A stretch of DNA of 64,000 bases from contig WGMX01000004.1 of NCBI GenBank assembly GCA_016124855.1, positions 62,001-126,000 of the forward strand. Direction: 5' to 3'. Position numbers and translations under genes: made by a program. Below, one piece after another: positions 53,500 to 62,682 of this stretch. This DNA comes from Anaerolineaceae bacterium. Lineage in GTDB: Bacteria; Chloroflexota; Anaerolineae; Aggregatilineales; Phototrophicaceae. Each line of letters starts with the position of its first letter. Position 1 is the stretch's first letter. Below the pieces are notes generated by a model, which saw only the letters and a program-made list of their open reading frames with translations, was not told where the DNA came from and did no database searches.

Positions 53500-55827
53500 T
53501 TACGCTAAATCTTGGATTTTCCCTTTGCGCCCTTGCGTCTTTGCGTTAGAGATTTCTTGTTTTGCCTTTTCCACCATCCCCTCGTCCGGCGCTTCCGGCC
53601 TATACGCGGCGATGTCCACCAGTGTCGCCAATGTGTCCAATTCGTGTTTGATTGCAGCATGTTCCTGCACCGTCTGTGCTGGATCACGATACGATTTCAA
53701 TTGCCGTTGAGCTTGTCGATAAACTGCAAAGATTTGTCGCCTTGCCTTATCTTGATGAATAAGACTCCGCGAGTAGCCGGTAAACGTCCAACGTTTCCAT
53801 CGTCGCCATCCAAACCAGCCGATGAAACCGGCGACCAAAATCACGACCACCAATATCAGCGGGCGTATAATTGACCCGATAGCCGACATGCTGGCCTGAA
53901 ACATCTCACCCAATGGAATGCTTGGCAGTTCGACTCCCGCCATCAAATCGCTGAAGACCCACCGTTTTACTCCGCCGGTTTGGGGATCACCTGTCCAACC
54001 CGGTGTTGGATCAAATGGAACCCACTCAACACCCGGGAAGTACACCTCAACCCATGCGTGAGCATCATTGGCATGAACCTCATAATAGCCCGTAATGGCG
54101 TTGTACGTCCCACTTCCATATCCCACCACAAACCGCGCTGGAATACCCGCCGCTCGCAGCAGAACAACCATCGCACTGGTGAAATGTTCACAGACCCCGC
54201 GCTTATCGACAAATAAGAATTGGTCAACTGCATCCGAATTAGGCTCTTGAGGCGGTGGGAAATAATCATATGGATAAGTGTTCATCACATAATCCCGCAC
54301 CGCGATGACCTTATCGTAAGTTGTGGTCTTATCCTGCGTGATTTGCAGCGCAAGTTCGCGTGTTCGTTCGGTGACGCTCTCTGGGAGCTGGTAATAACGG
54401 GATTTGATCCAGTCGGGTATGCTGCCTTTTGCTTGGCGTAATTCATCCGGCTTAAACTCATGGCTGGTCGATTCAATCGAATAAACACTTCCTGCTTGAA
54501 GTGCCGATCCGACTTTAATCCCGCCCGTTACATCCAATGCCAATTCTCTTGCAGGGAAAAATACTGTTACAGGGGTTCCGCCCGCCCATAAAACATTCGG
54601 CATATCATGCGCGATATAAAACGTCTGCACAAAAGTTTGCCCGAGAACCGACTTGCCCAATACAAATCGTCCACTGCGTCCGGCGTAAAACGGCAGCAGT
54701 GCATCATTCGACTCGCTCCAATTACGCCCGTCATAATGGTCAAATGCGTAGCCTCTCCAATAACTCCATGCAGGGCTTTGCACATACATCATAATCGTGT
54801 CGCTCAATCGTCCTCGGTAGCTTAGGTCAAGCTGTTGATCGAATCCCGCGTAATATTCTTCACTCTCATTTGTGCTGCTGTAAGCGCCTTCTGCCTTAAA
54901 AAGTGGAATCGCCGGATTAATCACTTGAGCGGATGGCGGCTTATTAATTGGCAGTTGGAACGAGAAAGGCGGCACAATCGGATAACCTGCAAAGCGTGGC
55001 GTGAAGAAAAATACCCCTACAACACATGCCGATGCGAGGATTGCAAAGCGCCCCCATGTCTTTCCAATCGAAGCGACTCGTCGGCTTTGTTGGGCAGCTG
55101 GCTTCAGAATAATCGGATTATCCTTCAATCCATCTTCGACATCCGCCTGCCACAAAAACGCCAGCAGCATCCCCACAAATATCAATAAAAACACCGCGAA
55201 CGACAGGTCTCGGCTCAAGGTCGCCGCCACATACAGGTTAATCAGCCCAATGCCCATGCCCGAATACAGGTTCAAGCGTTGGTAGAGTTCGAAGCTCACC
55301 ACCGCCATCGCCAGCATCGCCACTTGTGCCTGTGGATAAGGTTGTCCGCTGAACAACCCTACGAACATCCACCCAAACACCAGATGAAGTCCCACGAAAG
55401 TCACGATTCGCAGCCATTTGGGTCGCTTATTTCGCATCTGAAAAGCGGTTCGATGTCCAATTGCCAGAATCACGATGCTGATAATCGCTACAACCCATAA
55501 ACGTGTAGGCCAAGCCAGTGCGAGGATACCTGCTGCCTGCGCTGCGAAAGTAAATTCACGGAGTCGCGCCGATTGTTCTGCCTCGAACAGGCGACCGCTC
55601 CGTTTGCGCAAACGTGGCAGCATGTAAGCCAGTCCCAATACTGCCACACCGAATATCCAAAACTCGGTTTTCACCATAAACGCAATCACTGCAATGATCG
55701 CCAAACCATTCAACCCTAATCGGATGTATCGAGCGACATTTTTTGACGCAGAAGAATTCTTTGAACTTTTCTCCTTTGTGTCTTTGTGACTCTGCGTCTT
55801 TGTGTTAAATTCTTTTTTTCTTGTCAC
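53500..55827 (-). CDS. Membrane transglutaminase-like protein (TgpA type) with repeat-derived ends
   Basis: A 775-residue protein: several N-terminal helices (about 38-245), a transglutaminase-like domain with the Cys-His-Asp triad in RGVCEHFTSAM, NDAHAWVEVYF and PFDPTPG, one more helix (IIRPLILVVVILVAGFIGW) and a helical tail. The triad faces outside. The GTG at 55827 overlaps the stop of the DUF58 gene as GTGA, which fixes the start. Residues about 6-19 (EFNTKTQSHKDTKE) and the last 15 (NAKTQGRKGKIQDLA) are translations of CTTTGTGTCTTTG-type repeats, so both ends are repeat-derived. MoxR-DUF58-transglutaminase operons are common; the function is unsettled. Confidence 0.88.
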   Translation of the reverse strand: MTRKKEFNTKTQSHKDTKEKSSKNSSASKNVARYIRLGLNGLAIIAVIAFMVKTEFWIFGVAVLGLAYMLPRLRKRSGRLFEAEQSARLREFTFAAQAAGILALAWPTRLWVVAIISIVILAIGHRTAFQMRNKRPKWLRIVTFVGLHLVFGWMFVGLFSGQPYPQAQVAMLAMAVVSFELYQRLNLYSGMGIGLINLYVAATLSRDLSFAVFLLIFVGMLLAFLWQADVEDGLKDNPIILKPAAQQSRRVASIGKTWGRFAILASACVVGVFFFTPRFAGYPIVPPFSFQLPINKPPSAQVINPAIPLFKAEGAYSSTNESEEYYAGFDQQLDLSYRGRLSDTIMMYVQSPAWSYWRGYAFDHYDGRNWSESNDALLPFYAGRSGRFVLGKSVLGQTFVQTFYIAHDMPNVLWAGGTPVTVFFPARELALDVTGGIKVGSALQAGSVYSIESTSHEFKPDELRQAKGSIPDWIKSRYYQLPESVTERTRELALQITQDKTTTYDKVIAVRDYVMNTYPYDYFPPPQEPNSDAVDQFLFVDKRGVCEHFTSAMVVLLRAAGIPARFVVGYGSGTYNAITGYYEVHANDAHAWVEVYFPGVEWVPFDPTPGWTGDPQTGGVKRWVFSDLMAGVELPSIPLGEMFQASMSAIGSIIRPLILVVVILVAGFIGWFGWRRWKRWTFTGYSRSLIHQDKARRQIFAVYRQAQRQLKSYRDPAQTVQEHAAIKHELDTLATLVDIAAYRPEAPDEGMVEKAKQEISNAKTQGRKGKIQDLA
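53521..53550. repeat. CTTTGCGCCCTTGCGTCTTTG repeat in the transglutaminase C terminus
   Basis: CCCTTTGCGCCCTTGCGTCT followed by TTGCGTTAGA is read on the minus strand as NAKTQGRKGK, the last residues of the transglutaminase-like protein. Confidence 0.75.
55771..55810. repeat. CTTTGTGTCTTTGTGACTC repeat in the transglutaminase N terminus
   Basis: CTCCTTTGTGTCTTTGTGAC followed by TCTGCGTCTTTGTGTTAAAT is read on the minus strand as residues about 6-19 of the transglutaminase-like protein. Confidence 0.8.
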
Positions 55828-57017
55828 TGTATCTGCCCCGCCCAATCATCTCCGAAGGTGACCTCTCGTACCATTACGCCTGCCGCCTTTAATGCTCCCG
55901 CCACATTCGCTGATGATTCCCCTGCCGCAGGGAAACTTGCGCCATCCATCACCACCGCCAAGACCTCTACGCCTTGTTGTCGGAGTTTCAACAAAGCCTC
56001 AACCGATTGTGAGTCAGGGTAGGGCATCATCACCGCTGCGAATTGCTGAGTCATCTGCCCGCCGATAATTTGCGTCAGTGGACGTTTGCCAGTTGGTTGC
56101 ACCCGTGCCAAATATTGCAGCAGCGCCATTTCACCGACTGCCCCTTGTGGCGCAGGGATAACCTCGTCATCGCTAATGACGTACAAACTATAACCTCGGC
56201 GTTGGGCATAATCCCCGATACTCGCCGCCGCTTTGACCGCCCATTCAAATGGGGTATGTTTGCTCTTGGTTGTTGGGTAAGGATGCTTAAACAAATCGAG
56301 CACCAGTGTCAAACCCGGTTGCGCTTCGTCAGCAAACTCTTTGCTAATCAGTGTTCCCGTCCGTGCCACCGACCGCCAATGGATATGGCGCGGCGAATCA
56401 CCCGGTCGGTAAGGCCGCACACCCATCACCTCATAACCCACGCCCGCACGGGGTCGCGCCACCTGTGCCGTGAGCTGCCGATCCAACAGTTCTAATCTTT
56501 TGAGCGGACGGATTTCTGGATAAACCAGCGTTCGTGTGGGGATATTGAGCTGTCCGTTACGTCGAAAAAATCCAAACGGCGCTCTTGATTCGGCGTTTAA
56601 CGAGGGAAAAGTATATAAACCGCGTCGATCTAGTGTGACGGTATATTCAAACTGAACCGCCTCACCTTCTGCCAGCGCAGGAATGAAAAGCTGTGCCCTG
56701 CGTTGAGGGCTGTCCGGCGCAGCCAGCGGACATGTTTCTTCAATCCGAACCAGTGAACTTGCCGCCCCTTTGATCTTATCAATCTGGAGCATAATCTCGA
56801 CTTCTTCGCCTTCATACAGATCAGCATCGAGCGTATTTCCAATTTGGCGTTTGCCGCCCAGACCCTTTAGACTGCCTCGGCTTAACAACCATCCCGCTGC
56901 CACCACACCCAGCATCAATGCCGAAACAACATACAACCAACCAACCTGTGTTTGATTACCAAACAGATAAATGACGATCGAAGCAGCGGCAAAACTATAA
57001 GCACGTGATGTAGGCAT
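55824..57017 (-). CDS. DUF58 domain protein
   Basis: A 397-residue protein with two N-terminal helices (about 5-45) and a large soluble part. The DUF58 core is marked by AGVGYEVMGVRPYRPGDSPR and HIHWRSVARTG, followed by a von Willebrand A-like fold (LTLVLDLFKHP, YSLYVISDDE, VEVLAVVMDG) in which the MIDAS motif is incomplete. In MoxR operons such proteins are thought to be worked on by the MoxR ATPase. The stop overlaps the transglutaminase GTG by 4 bases. No strong ribosome site precedes the ATG. Confidence 0.88.
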   Translation of the reverse strand: MPTSRAYSFAAASIVIYLFGNQTQVGWLYVVSALMLGVVAAGWLLSRGSLKGLGGKRQIGNTLDADLYEGEEVEIMLQIDKIKGAASSLVRIEETCPLAAPDSPQRRAQLFIPALAEGEAVQFEYTVTLDRRGLYTFPSLNAESRAPFGFFRRNGQLNIPTRTLVYPEIRPLKRLELLDRQLTAQVARPRAGVGYEVMGVRPYRPGDSPRHIHWRSVARTGTLISKEFADEAQPGLTLVLDLFKHPYPTTKSKHTPFEWAVKAAASIGDYAQRRGYSLYVISDDEVIPAPQGAVGEMALLQYLARVQPTGKRPLTQIIGGQMTQQFAAVMMPYPDSQSVEALLKLRQQGVEVLAVVMDGASFPAAGESSANVAGALKAAGVMVREVTFGDDWAGQIQ

Positions 57018-57104
57018 AATTCAAAACCGTTACAACAAATTTGGATTTACCTCCTCATTTACGGCTGAGGAGAGGATTAGCATTCAAAAAATTGGTATTT
57101 GCTT

Positions 57105-57158
57105 TGCTCCATCTTTCTCCATGCAATGGGGAAAAAGGGTTGGGGAGATAGGGGAGTT
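57105..57158. repeat. C-rich/G-rich dispersed repeat, degenerate copy
   Basis: TCTTTCTCCATGCAATGGGG followed by AAAAAGGGTTGGGGAGATAG lies in the 152-base gap between the MoxR and DUF58 genes. Confidence 0.5.
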
Positions 57159-57169
57159 TTCATATTGAT

Positions 57170-58144
57170 CTACTCCACAGGCACACGCGTTTCCGCTAAT
57201 ACCTGTTCAATTACAGCCTGTGCCGTTTCCGGTCGGCGATCCCGCGTCAGCAAGCGATGTGCCAGCACAGCCGGAGCAGCCATCTTAATATCATCGGGTG
57301 TCACAAACGTTCGTCCATGAATCAACGCCAATGCCTGTACACAGCGTTGCAATGCCGCACCGCCGCGTGGACTAACCCCAACCACCACGTCATTGTGTGT
57401 TCGCGTAGCAACCGCGATTTGCACGATATATTCTTTCAAAGGGCGCACCACATTTACCGCTTTTGCCGCTTCTTGCAGCCGGATAATATCGTCCAATTGC
57501 ACCACTGCTTTGATGCCATCGAGTGGGTTAGCGTGTTCTTCGCGTTCAAGGATGCTGATTTCTTCGTCGTAACTGGGATAACCGAGGTTCATCGCCACAA
57601 TGAAGCGGTCAAGCTGCGCTTCCGGCAAAGGGAAAGTGCCAGCCATTTCAATTGGATTTTGCGTCGCGATAATGAAAAATGGATCAGGTAGCGCATGTGT
57701 TGTGCCATCGCTCGTCACTTGCCCCTCAGCCATACTCTCCAGCAAGCTCGATTGAGTGCGGGGCGATGCGCGGTTAATCTCGTCTACCAGCACGATATTG
57801 CCAAATATCGGGCCAGCCGCAAACTCAAATCGTTGTTCGCGTGGGTTATAAATCGCGCTGCCCGTGATGTCCCCCGGTAGCAAATCGGGGGTACATTGAA
57901 TCCGTTTGAAGCTGGCATGGATCGTCCGTGCCAATGCTTTCGCCACCAACGTTTTCCCGATACCCGGTACGTCTTCAAGTAAGATATGACCTTTGGCAAT
58001 TAGTGCTGCCAGCATCAACTGGAGCTTATCCTCATCAATCACCACGGCATCTCGCATGGCATCAGTCATTTGTCGAATAATGACCGCCGGATTATTGTCG
58101 TGTTTAGGTGTGTGACCGTTAGTTGTGACCGTTGTTTGCAGCAT
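57170..58144 (-). CDS. MoxR family AAA+ ATPase
   Basis: A 324-residue AAA+ protein of the MoxR subgroup. Walker A EDVPGIGKT lies at 57-65, Walker B in NIVLVDEINRASPRTQSSLL with the family Glu, sensor 1 in FFIIATQNPIE, the Arg finger region in PLPEAQLDRF and sensor 2 in GVSPRGGAAL. MoxR proteins are chaperone-like ATPases that activate partners carrying VWA-type domains. The DUF58 partner follows after a 152-base gap containing a repeat. The ATG at 58144 gives the usual start. Confidence 0.94.
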   Translation of the reverse strand: MLQTTVTTNGHTPKHDNNPAVIIRQMTDAMRDAVVIDEDKLQLMLAALIAKGHILLEDVPGIGKTLVAKALARTIHASFKRIQCTPDLLPGDITGSAIYNPREQRFEFAAGPIFGNIVLVDEINRASPRTQSSLLESMAEGQVTSDGTTHALPDPFFIIATQNPIEMAGTFPLPEAQLDRFIVAMNLGYPSYDEEISILEREEHANPLDGIKAVVQLDDIIRLQEAAKAVNVVRPLKEYIVQIAVATRTHNDVVVGVSPRGGAALQRCVQALALIHGRTFVTPDDIKMAAPAVLAHRLLTRDRRPETAQAVIEQVLAETRVPVE

Positions 58145-58429
58145 CTAATCATCCTCAGACCAATTGAACTGTTTGTAGCATTGATACTATTGTCAGTATA
58201 AGCGGGGAAAGCCAACCACCAGACCACCCAATTCTTAGGGGATCAATAAATTAGTCTCAATGTTTACTCTCATTTTATGGTTGAGCATTAGAGGCTAGAT
58301 CAGTCAAAAGTTGGAAAATTCGAACGATTTTCGCTTTACTTTGTTGAACTTTTGTTCTATAATGAGATGTGAAATAGATCGTCAAGGATTTTACAAATGT
58401 TATCGGATTTCAATAAAAATCTTGTAACT

Positions 58430-58453
58430 TGCTGCTTGAATCTTGCAACTTTT
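58430..58453. repeat. CTTGTAACTTG repeat next to the 115-nt element
   Basis: TCTTGTAACTTGCTGCTTGA and CTTGCAACTTTT directly precede copy 2 of the 115-nt element. The gap 58145-58654 holds these two repeats and no credible gene. Confidence 0.7.
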
Positions 58454-58568
58454 GCACGGCGGTGGCATTAGCCGGGCCATCCGCTGCAAAAGCGTCATTT
58501 CAGTGGCATTGAGCGAGCCTCCCGCCGACATATAATGTCGATTCAGCGCCGTGCTCCCTCAAATCCGC
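58454..58568. repeat. 115-nt dispersed element, copy 2
   Basis: From GCACGGCGGTGGCATT to CTCCCTCAAATCCGC, the same length as 9755-9869 and matching it at 98 of 115 positions by hand count. Hairpin CGACAT-at-AATGTCG lies near the 3' end. A TATAAT and an AAGGA-ATG pair occur 60-100 bases upstream, but the short ORF they start runs into the repeat and stops. Confidence 0.75.
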
Positions 58569-58654
58569 GGGACAATTCGGCGGATAATATGCACAAAATG
58601 CGAAATTTGCGAAGATTTTGCAGTTTCCGCAGTATTTGTATCAATAACGCGATC

Positions 58655-59194
58655 TTAAATCAGTGTAAACAAACGTTCTGGATGATAAATGGAACCGCTT
58701 GACGTGAGTTGACTCGAAAATAATACGAATCCGTCAACAACAAACGTATCACTCACAAAAGACTGATGTTGCTCAAAAAATTGCTGGACATGTTCAATTG
58801 GTGGAGGTGTTTTAAATCGGGCTAACGTGATATGTGGCGAAAAAGGGTGGTCTGCTTCCTCAAACCCACTTTCATGCATAATCCATTCAATTTCCTTTTG
58901 GAGTGGGTAGAGCGCCGGTTCGGCCTTAACACCGACCCAAATCACGCGGGGTCTACCCTTTACGGGGAATTGACCGACACTTTCTAAGTTCATCTTAAAC
59001 GGGGTCGCATGAACAGTCGCCAACCCCGTTTGAATACTTGTCAATTGTTGCTCATCCGCGTCACCAATAAACCTCATTGTGAGGTGCATTTGGTGACTTT
59101 CAACCCACTTCGCGCCCTGAATTCCAGCGCAAAGCGGCTTGAGTTGGTCTTTGATCGCCTGTGGAAAATCAATCGCTACGAATAAGCGCTTCAT
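58655..59194 (-). CDS. thpR: RNA 2',3'-cyclic phosphodiesterase
   Basis: A 179-residue 2H phosphoesterase (LigT/ThpR). Both HxTx motifs are present: HLTM at about 37-40 and HITL at about 121-124. FVAIDFP at the start and the strand GRPRVIWVGV are family landmarks. Such enzymes open 2',3'-cyclic phosphates at RNA ends. Length is typical. The ATG at 59194 lies 10 bases after the stop of the exported repeat-protein gene, suggesting a shared transcript but no known shared role. Confidence 0.92.
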   Translation of the reverse strand: MKRLFVAIDFPQAIKDQLKPLCAGIQGAKWVESHQMHLTMRFIGDADEQQLTSIQTGLATVHATPFKMNLESVGQFPVKGRPRVIWVGVKAEPALYPLQKEIEWIMHESGFEEADHPFSPHITLARFKTPPPIEHVQQFFEQHQSFVSDTFVVDGFVLFSSQLTSSGSIYHPERLFTLI

Positions 59195-59204
59195 AGACTT
59201 TCCG

Positions 59205-60209
59205 TTAGGGAACGCTCTTGCACCAACTGACCGTACAAGCAGTTTGCGTACTCACGTTATTAACATCCGGCAGTGCTGCGAATTGGTTTTCACCAATGGT
59301 TGAAGCGCTGAAATCAATAAACACTTCGAAACCGTTACCCCGTACCAGCATCATCTTGGAAAACTGGGTATAGCTGCGTGCTACAGGGGTAATAGGCTCT
59401 CCAACGGGTATGCTGCCTGTTGGTCGTCGCCCGAACCGGTCAAGAAAGGCCACCGCATATGGGCTGCTAATTTGTATTGCGCCGTTGCTCGCTGCTTGGC
59501 TGTTGCTCCCCTTTGGTGCTTTCGCGTTCGGAAGCAAATTGCTTTCTGCGTAAGCGGTTGCTTGTAGTTCTGCCATCCTACAAAAATCACGCGCCAATGG
59601 ATCAACACTCAGCTTATAACCCGCTGTACGTTCGAGGACAAAAACCAATGTTTGCACGCTTCGGTCACATCGGATTACCGGATCAGCGCCTCTCCATCCC
59701 GGTGGACGTACACTTGGCGGATTAACTTGGTCAGCCAATAGTTCTAAGTCATGGCGAATATCCCGCGCAATGGCGTAAGCTGTACTTGGAACGGCACCGA
59801 ACCATCCTGCCGGACGTTGATCTGCCCCCATCAATTGGCCCGCCAGTAATTCCAAATCCAGTCGGATGAGAATGGGCAGTTGAACGTTCGTTACATCACC
59901 GCTGCCGGTCCAACCAACCGGACGATCACCGCCCATGTTTTGCGAGGCCAGAATATCTAAGTCATTTCGTGCATCAGTTAAAAGCAGTAAGGCGTTGGGT
60001 TCAATTGGGGATGCCGGTGGCGCGGCTGTCGGTTCAGGCGTTACAGCCGAGTCAAATGCTGAAGGGTCATTAGATGTAAAAGTAACGGTTGCTTGTGCCG
60101 CTGGCGCGAACGGATCAGGTGTCGTCGCAGGGCCATCTTGTGCCACAAGCACCAGAGGTAGCGCCAGCACTAATCCAATAAATGACATCAAAAAAATAGC
60201 TCGGCGCAC
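59205..60209 (-). CDS. Exported protein with three DLELLA-RPxGW repeats
   Basis: A 334-residue protein with a signal peptide (about 1-23, ending VLVAQDG) and a Pro/Thr/Ala-rich spacer. Three units of about 35-45 residues follow: DARNDLDILASQ...RPVGWTG, RLDLELLAGQ...RPAGWFG and RHDLELLADQ...RPPGWRG. A C-terminal domain of about 170 residues has four Cys (two in IRCDRS and RDFCRM, two in TACTVSWC). No family was recognised. The repeats look like small helix-turn surface modules. The GTG at 60209 follows GGAG by 8 bases. Confidence 0.72.
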   Translation of the reverse strand: MRRAIFLMSFIGLVLALPLVLVAQDGPATTPDPFAPAAQATVTFTSNDPSAFDSAVTPEPTAAPPASPIEPNALLLLTDARNDLDILASQNMGGDRPVGWTGSGDVTNVQLPILIRLDLELLAGQLMGADQRPAGWFGAVPSTAYAIARDIRHDLELLADQVNPPSVRPPGWRGADPVIRCDRSVQTLVFVLERTAGYKLSVDPLARDFCRMAELQATAYAESNLLPNAKAPKGSNSQAASNGAIQISSPYAVAFLDRFGRRPTGSIPVGEPITPVARSYTQFSKMMLVRGNGFEVFIDFSASTIGENQFAALPDVNNVSTQTACTVSWCKSVP

Positions 60210-60322
60210 AGTTCAAACTCCTTATGCAGCGGGTAATCAATATATTGCATTATACTTCCGCTGACCATTTTGTGCGCGTAAACAAATATGCCGGTGGTTC
60301 AGTCACCTATTGGAAATTTAGC

Positions 60323-61219
60323 CTATTCATCATGCTTATCTTTTGGCAGCGGTGGGACGGGAGGACGGGATTTTTTTCCGCTGTCTTTGTCGCGCCGGAA
60401 TGAAGACAAAGTATTTGTAAGTGAGAACTGTGAGTTGTCCTCAGGTTTTACTGCTGACATTGACTTGGAATCATCAGATTTCGATAGTGATGGCATGATG
60501 TCTGTGGGCATCAACTGCTCCGTATCAGCCTGCCGAACGGATGGATGAGGCGTAATCGGTGGTAAGATGCTGGGTGGTGTTTCCGGTACGGACGTTGGCG
60601 GCTCAATTCTTACGGGCACAAGCCGCTGGCTGTCGCTGAATATTGCCCGGTCAAATTCAGTTAGTGAAAGTTGATGAACCGGGGTTGCTAGAATATGCTT
60701 CAAAATTTCGATGCAATCGTCGCGCAGCTTTTTGTAGATACCGCTCGCGAGGTTGCCGGCTTCCAACTCATCTAGAATCAGGTCCATCAATCCGCGTAAT
60801 TCGACTTCAGATACAGTCGGGCTAAACTGCCGTTCTACAATATATGGCGCAACAAACCCCGCCATCCGTTGGATAACCGGTGTCGCAGTTCCATGCAGGT
60901 ATATAATTATCGGCCATCTGTGATCAGTCGGGTGAACACTGACCTGATTAAACGACGGAAACAAATCCTGACAGATTCGCCGGTAAAGCGCAACGTAATG
61001 ATTTGCCCATTCTTGAATTAATGAGCCTACATTTTGTTGAATATTTTGGAGTGAGTAAGGCTGGTCGGCCATCAATACCAAAATATTGTAACTGGCTAAT
61101 CCGCGTGCCAACCGTGGTAGTTTTTCGTCAAATGTTCCGCGACTATCCCACATAGGCAAAAGCGGTTGGGCATACTGCTGCGTCAATGCCACTAGAACAT
61201 TTTCATCCCGTTGATCCAT
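60323..61219 (-). CDS. Cytosolic protein of unknown function
   Basis: A 298-residue protein without signal or membrane segment. The first 200 residues look globular and mostly helical (RLARGLASYNILVLMADQPY, WANHYVALYRRICQDLFPSF, LRGLMDLILDELEAGN). The last 95 are low-complexity, rich in Pro, Ser and Lys (IEPPTSVPETPPSILPPI, KKSRPPVPPLPKDK), probably disordered. I do not recognise it. AGAGG precedes the ATG closely. Transcribed alone or with the lipoprotein gene 70 bases upstream. Confidence 0.65.
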   Translation of the reverse strand: MDQRDENVLVALTQQYAQPLLPMWDSRGTFDEKLPRLARGLASYNILVLMADQPYSLQNIQQNVGSLIQEWANHYVALYRRICQDLFPSFNQVSVHPTDHRWPIIIYLHGTATPVIQRMAGFVAPYIVERQFSPTVSEVELRGLMDLILDELEAGNLASGIYKKLRDDCIEILKHILATPVHQLSLTEFDRAIFSDSQRLVPVRIEPPTSVPETPPSILPPITPHPSVRQADTEQLMPTDIMPSLSKSDDSKSMSAVKPEDNSQFSLTNTLSSFRRDKDSGKKSRPPVPPLPKDKHDE

Positions 61220-61289
61220 AGCGCCTCTAAACCAAAATCACTAATAACTGCTTGCTAAACTACTATGGCTTACTTTCAAACTCCTAACG

Positions 61290-61868
61290 TCATTTTTCTA
61301 CCTCAAGCTGGATAGTGAATCCCGTTGTCCGGGGCAAAGCAATCCAGAAGGGTTGTAATAATTCATAAGGACAGTCGCCCTCAGTAATAAACCGCAATTG
61401 TATCGTTTCTTGTTGTTGTGTGTCATCCCGGTAGACACTTTGCACATCGTGCCGCGCATTACACCCCGTGCCTGCACTCCATAATCCAACAATAGTCTCA
61501 CCATTGCTAAACTCAAAGTTTATATGTTTTACAGCATCATCGCATATTTTACTGCGGTCAATCCGTGTGTAGAGAGCCTCAAGCGTGTATGTATCCGTGA
61601 TTTTAAAGACCTGTCCGGCTATGTTCAGTGCAGCCTCGAAGCAAATGCTGTCCACTAAATAACTGACGTCTTCCCAACCATAGTCAGGTGTACTAGTCGC
61701 TGCCGGAACTTGCGTGGATTGGATAAATGTCGGTGGTACAGGGGTCGGAGTATCTGTGCTAATTCGTTCTAGCCGGATACAACCTGATGTCAATAACAGG
61801 CTGAGCCATATCACCTTAATAAAATGGCTAAATCGGAAATGAAAAATCTGTAATTTTGCATGGAGCAT
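61290..61868 (-). CDS. Lipoprotein of unknown function
   Basis: A 192-residue lipoprotein. The N terminus has basic and aromatic residues, then VIWLSLLLTSGC with the lipobox TSGC, and a Pro/Thr spacer (DTPTPVPPTF). The body has five further Cys (ICFEAA, KICDDA, TGCNARH, GDCPYEL among them), suggesting disulfides outside the cell. The ATG at 61868 is chosen because any start upstream would run into the divergent phosphoesterase gene that begins at 61951. No family was recognised. Confidence 0.6.
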   Translation of the reverse strand: MLHAKLQIFHFRFSHFIKVIWLSLLLTSGCIRLERISTDTPTPVPPTFIQSTQVPAATSTPDYGWEDVSYLVDSICFEAALNIAGQVFKITDTYTLEALYTRIDRSKICDDAVKHINFEFSNGETIVGLWSAGTGCNARHDVQSVYRDDTQQQETIQLRFITEGDCPYELLQPFWIALPRTTGFTIQLEVEK

Positions 61869-61950
61869 TAAGACATTTAAACTCGCACGGTGCTCTAAAG
61901 CATGGTAATATGCAGATGGTATAGTTCGTGTCTCACATCTAGGTTCAACC

Positions 61951-62682
61951 ATGCGAATTCTCATTATTTCTGATATTCATGCCAATCTCACTGCCTTCAA
62001 AACAGTTCTTGCAGATGCTAAAGACGAATGGGAATATGTCTGGTGTTTAGGGGATGTTGTTGGCTATGGGCCAGACCCCAACGAGTGTGTTGAACTGCTG
62101 CGGACTTTGCCCCATCTTTGTTTGGCCGGAAATCATGACTGGGCCGCGCTTGGACGCTTAGATATTCGTACCTTTAATCCGGATGCGCGTGTAGCCGTAA
62201 ATTGGACTCGTGAAACCCTCACCAAAGATAACATTGAATACCTCGATGCGTTACCCACGACCTTCGTGATAGGCAATTATACACTTGCTCATGGCAGCCC
62301 ACGCGAACCCGTTTGGGAATATATTCTTGAACCATTGATTGCGACTCTGAACTTCCCTCATTTTGAGACCCCTTATTGTTTAGTAGGGCACACACATCAA
62401 CCCATTATCTACGAATTAGTGAGTGAAGATGGTGATACGGCAGCTATTCCCCCGACCTATCGTAAGATCCGCCAGCTTAACGGTCACCGTCAGATCATTA
62501 ACCCCGGCAGCGTAGGGCAGCCTCGTGATCAGAATCCCGATGCCGCCTATGCTATCCTAGATGTCGAAACCAATACATGGGAACATCGCCGTATTCCTTA
62601 TGACATCTCCGCTGTTCAAAAGCGTATGCGCGGCTTTGGAATGCCAGAGCGCTTAATCAATAGGCTTGAACATGGCTGGTGA
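61951..62682 (+). CDS. Metallophosphoesterase family protein
   Basis: A 243-residue calcineurin-type phosphoesterase with every metal motif intact: SDIHAN (8-13), GDVVGYG, GNHD, HGSPREP and VGHTHQP. It belongs to the YfcE/PDE-like branch that cleaves phosphodiesters or phosphomonoesters; the substrate is not known. This contrasts with the altered homologue at 30194. The 3' end overlaps the start of the DtxR-like gene by 11 bases, so the two are translationally linked. It diverges from the lipoprotein gene. Confidence 0.93.
   Translation: MRILIISDIHANLTAFKTVLADAKDEWEYVWCLGDVVGYGPDPNECVELLRTLPHLCLAGNHDWAALGRLDIRTFNPDARVAVNWTRETLTKDNIEYLDALPTTFVIGNYTLAHGSPREPVWEYILEPLIATLNFPHFETPYCLVGHTHQPIIYELVSEDGDTAAIPPTYRKIRQLNGHRQIINPGSVGQPRDQNPDAAYAILDVETNTWEHRRIPYDISAVQKRMRGFGMPERLINRLEHGW

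Noticed and set aside
58397..58471. 24-codon ORF with AAGGA ribosome site and an upstream TATAAT.
   Set aside because: Most of the ORF lies in the CTTGTAACTTG and 115-nt repeats and stops there. It may be the relic of a gene cut by repeat insertion but cannot be called a gene.
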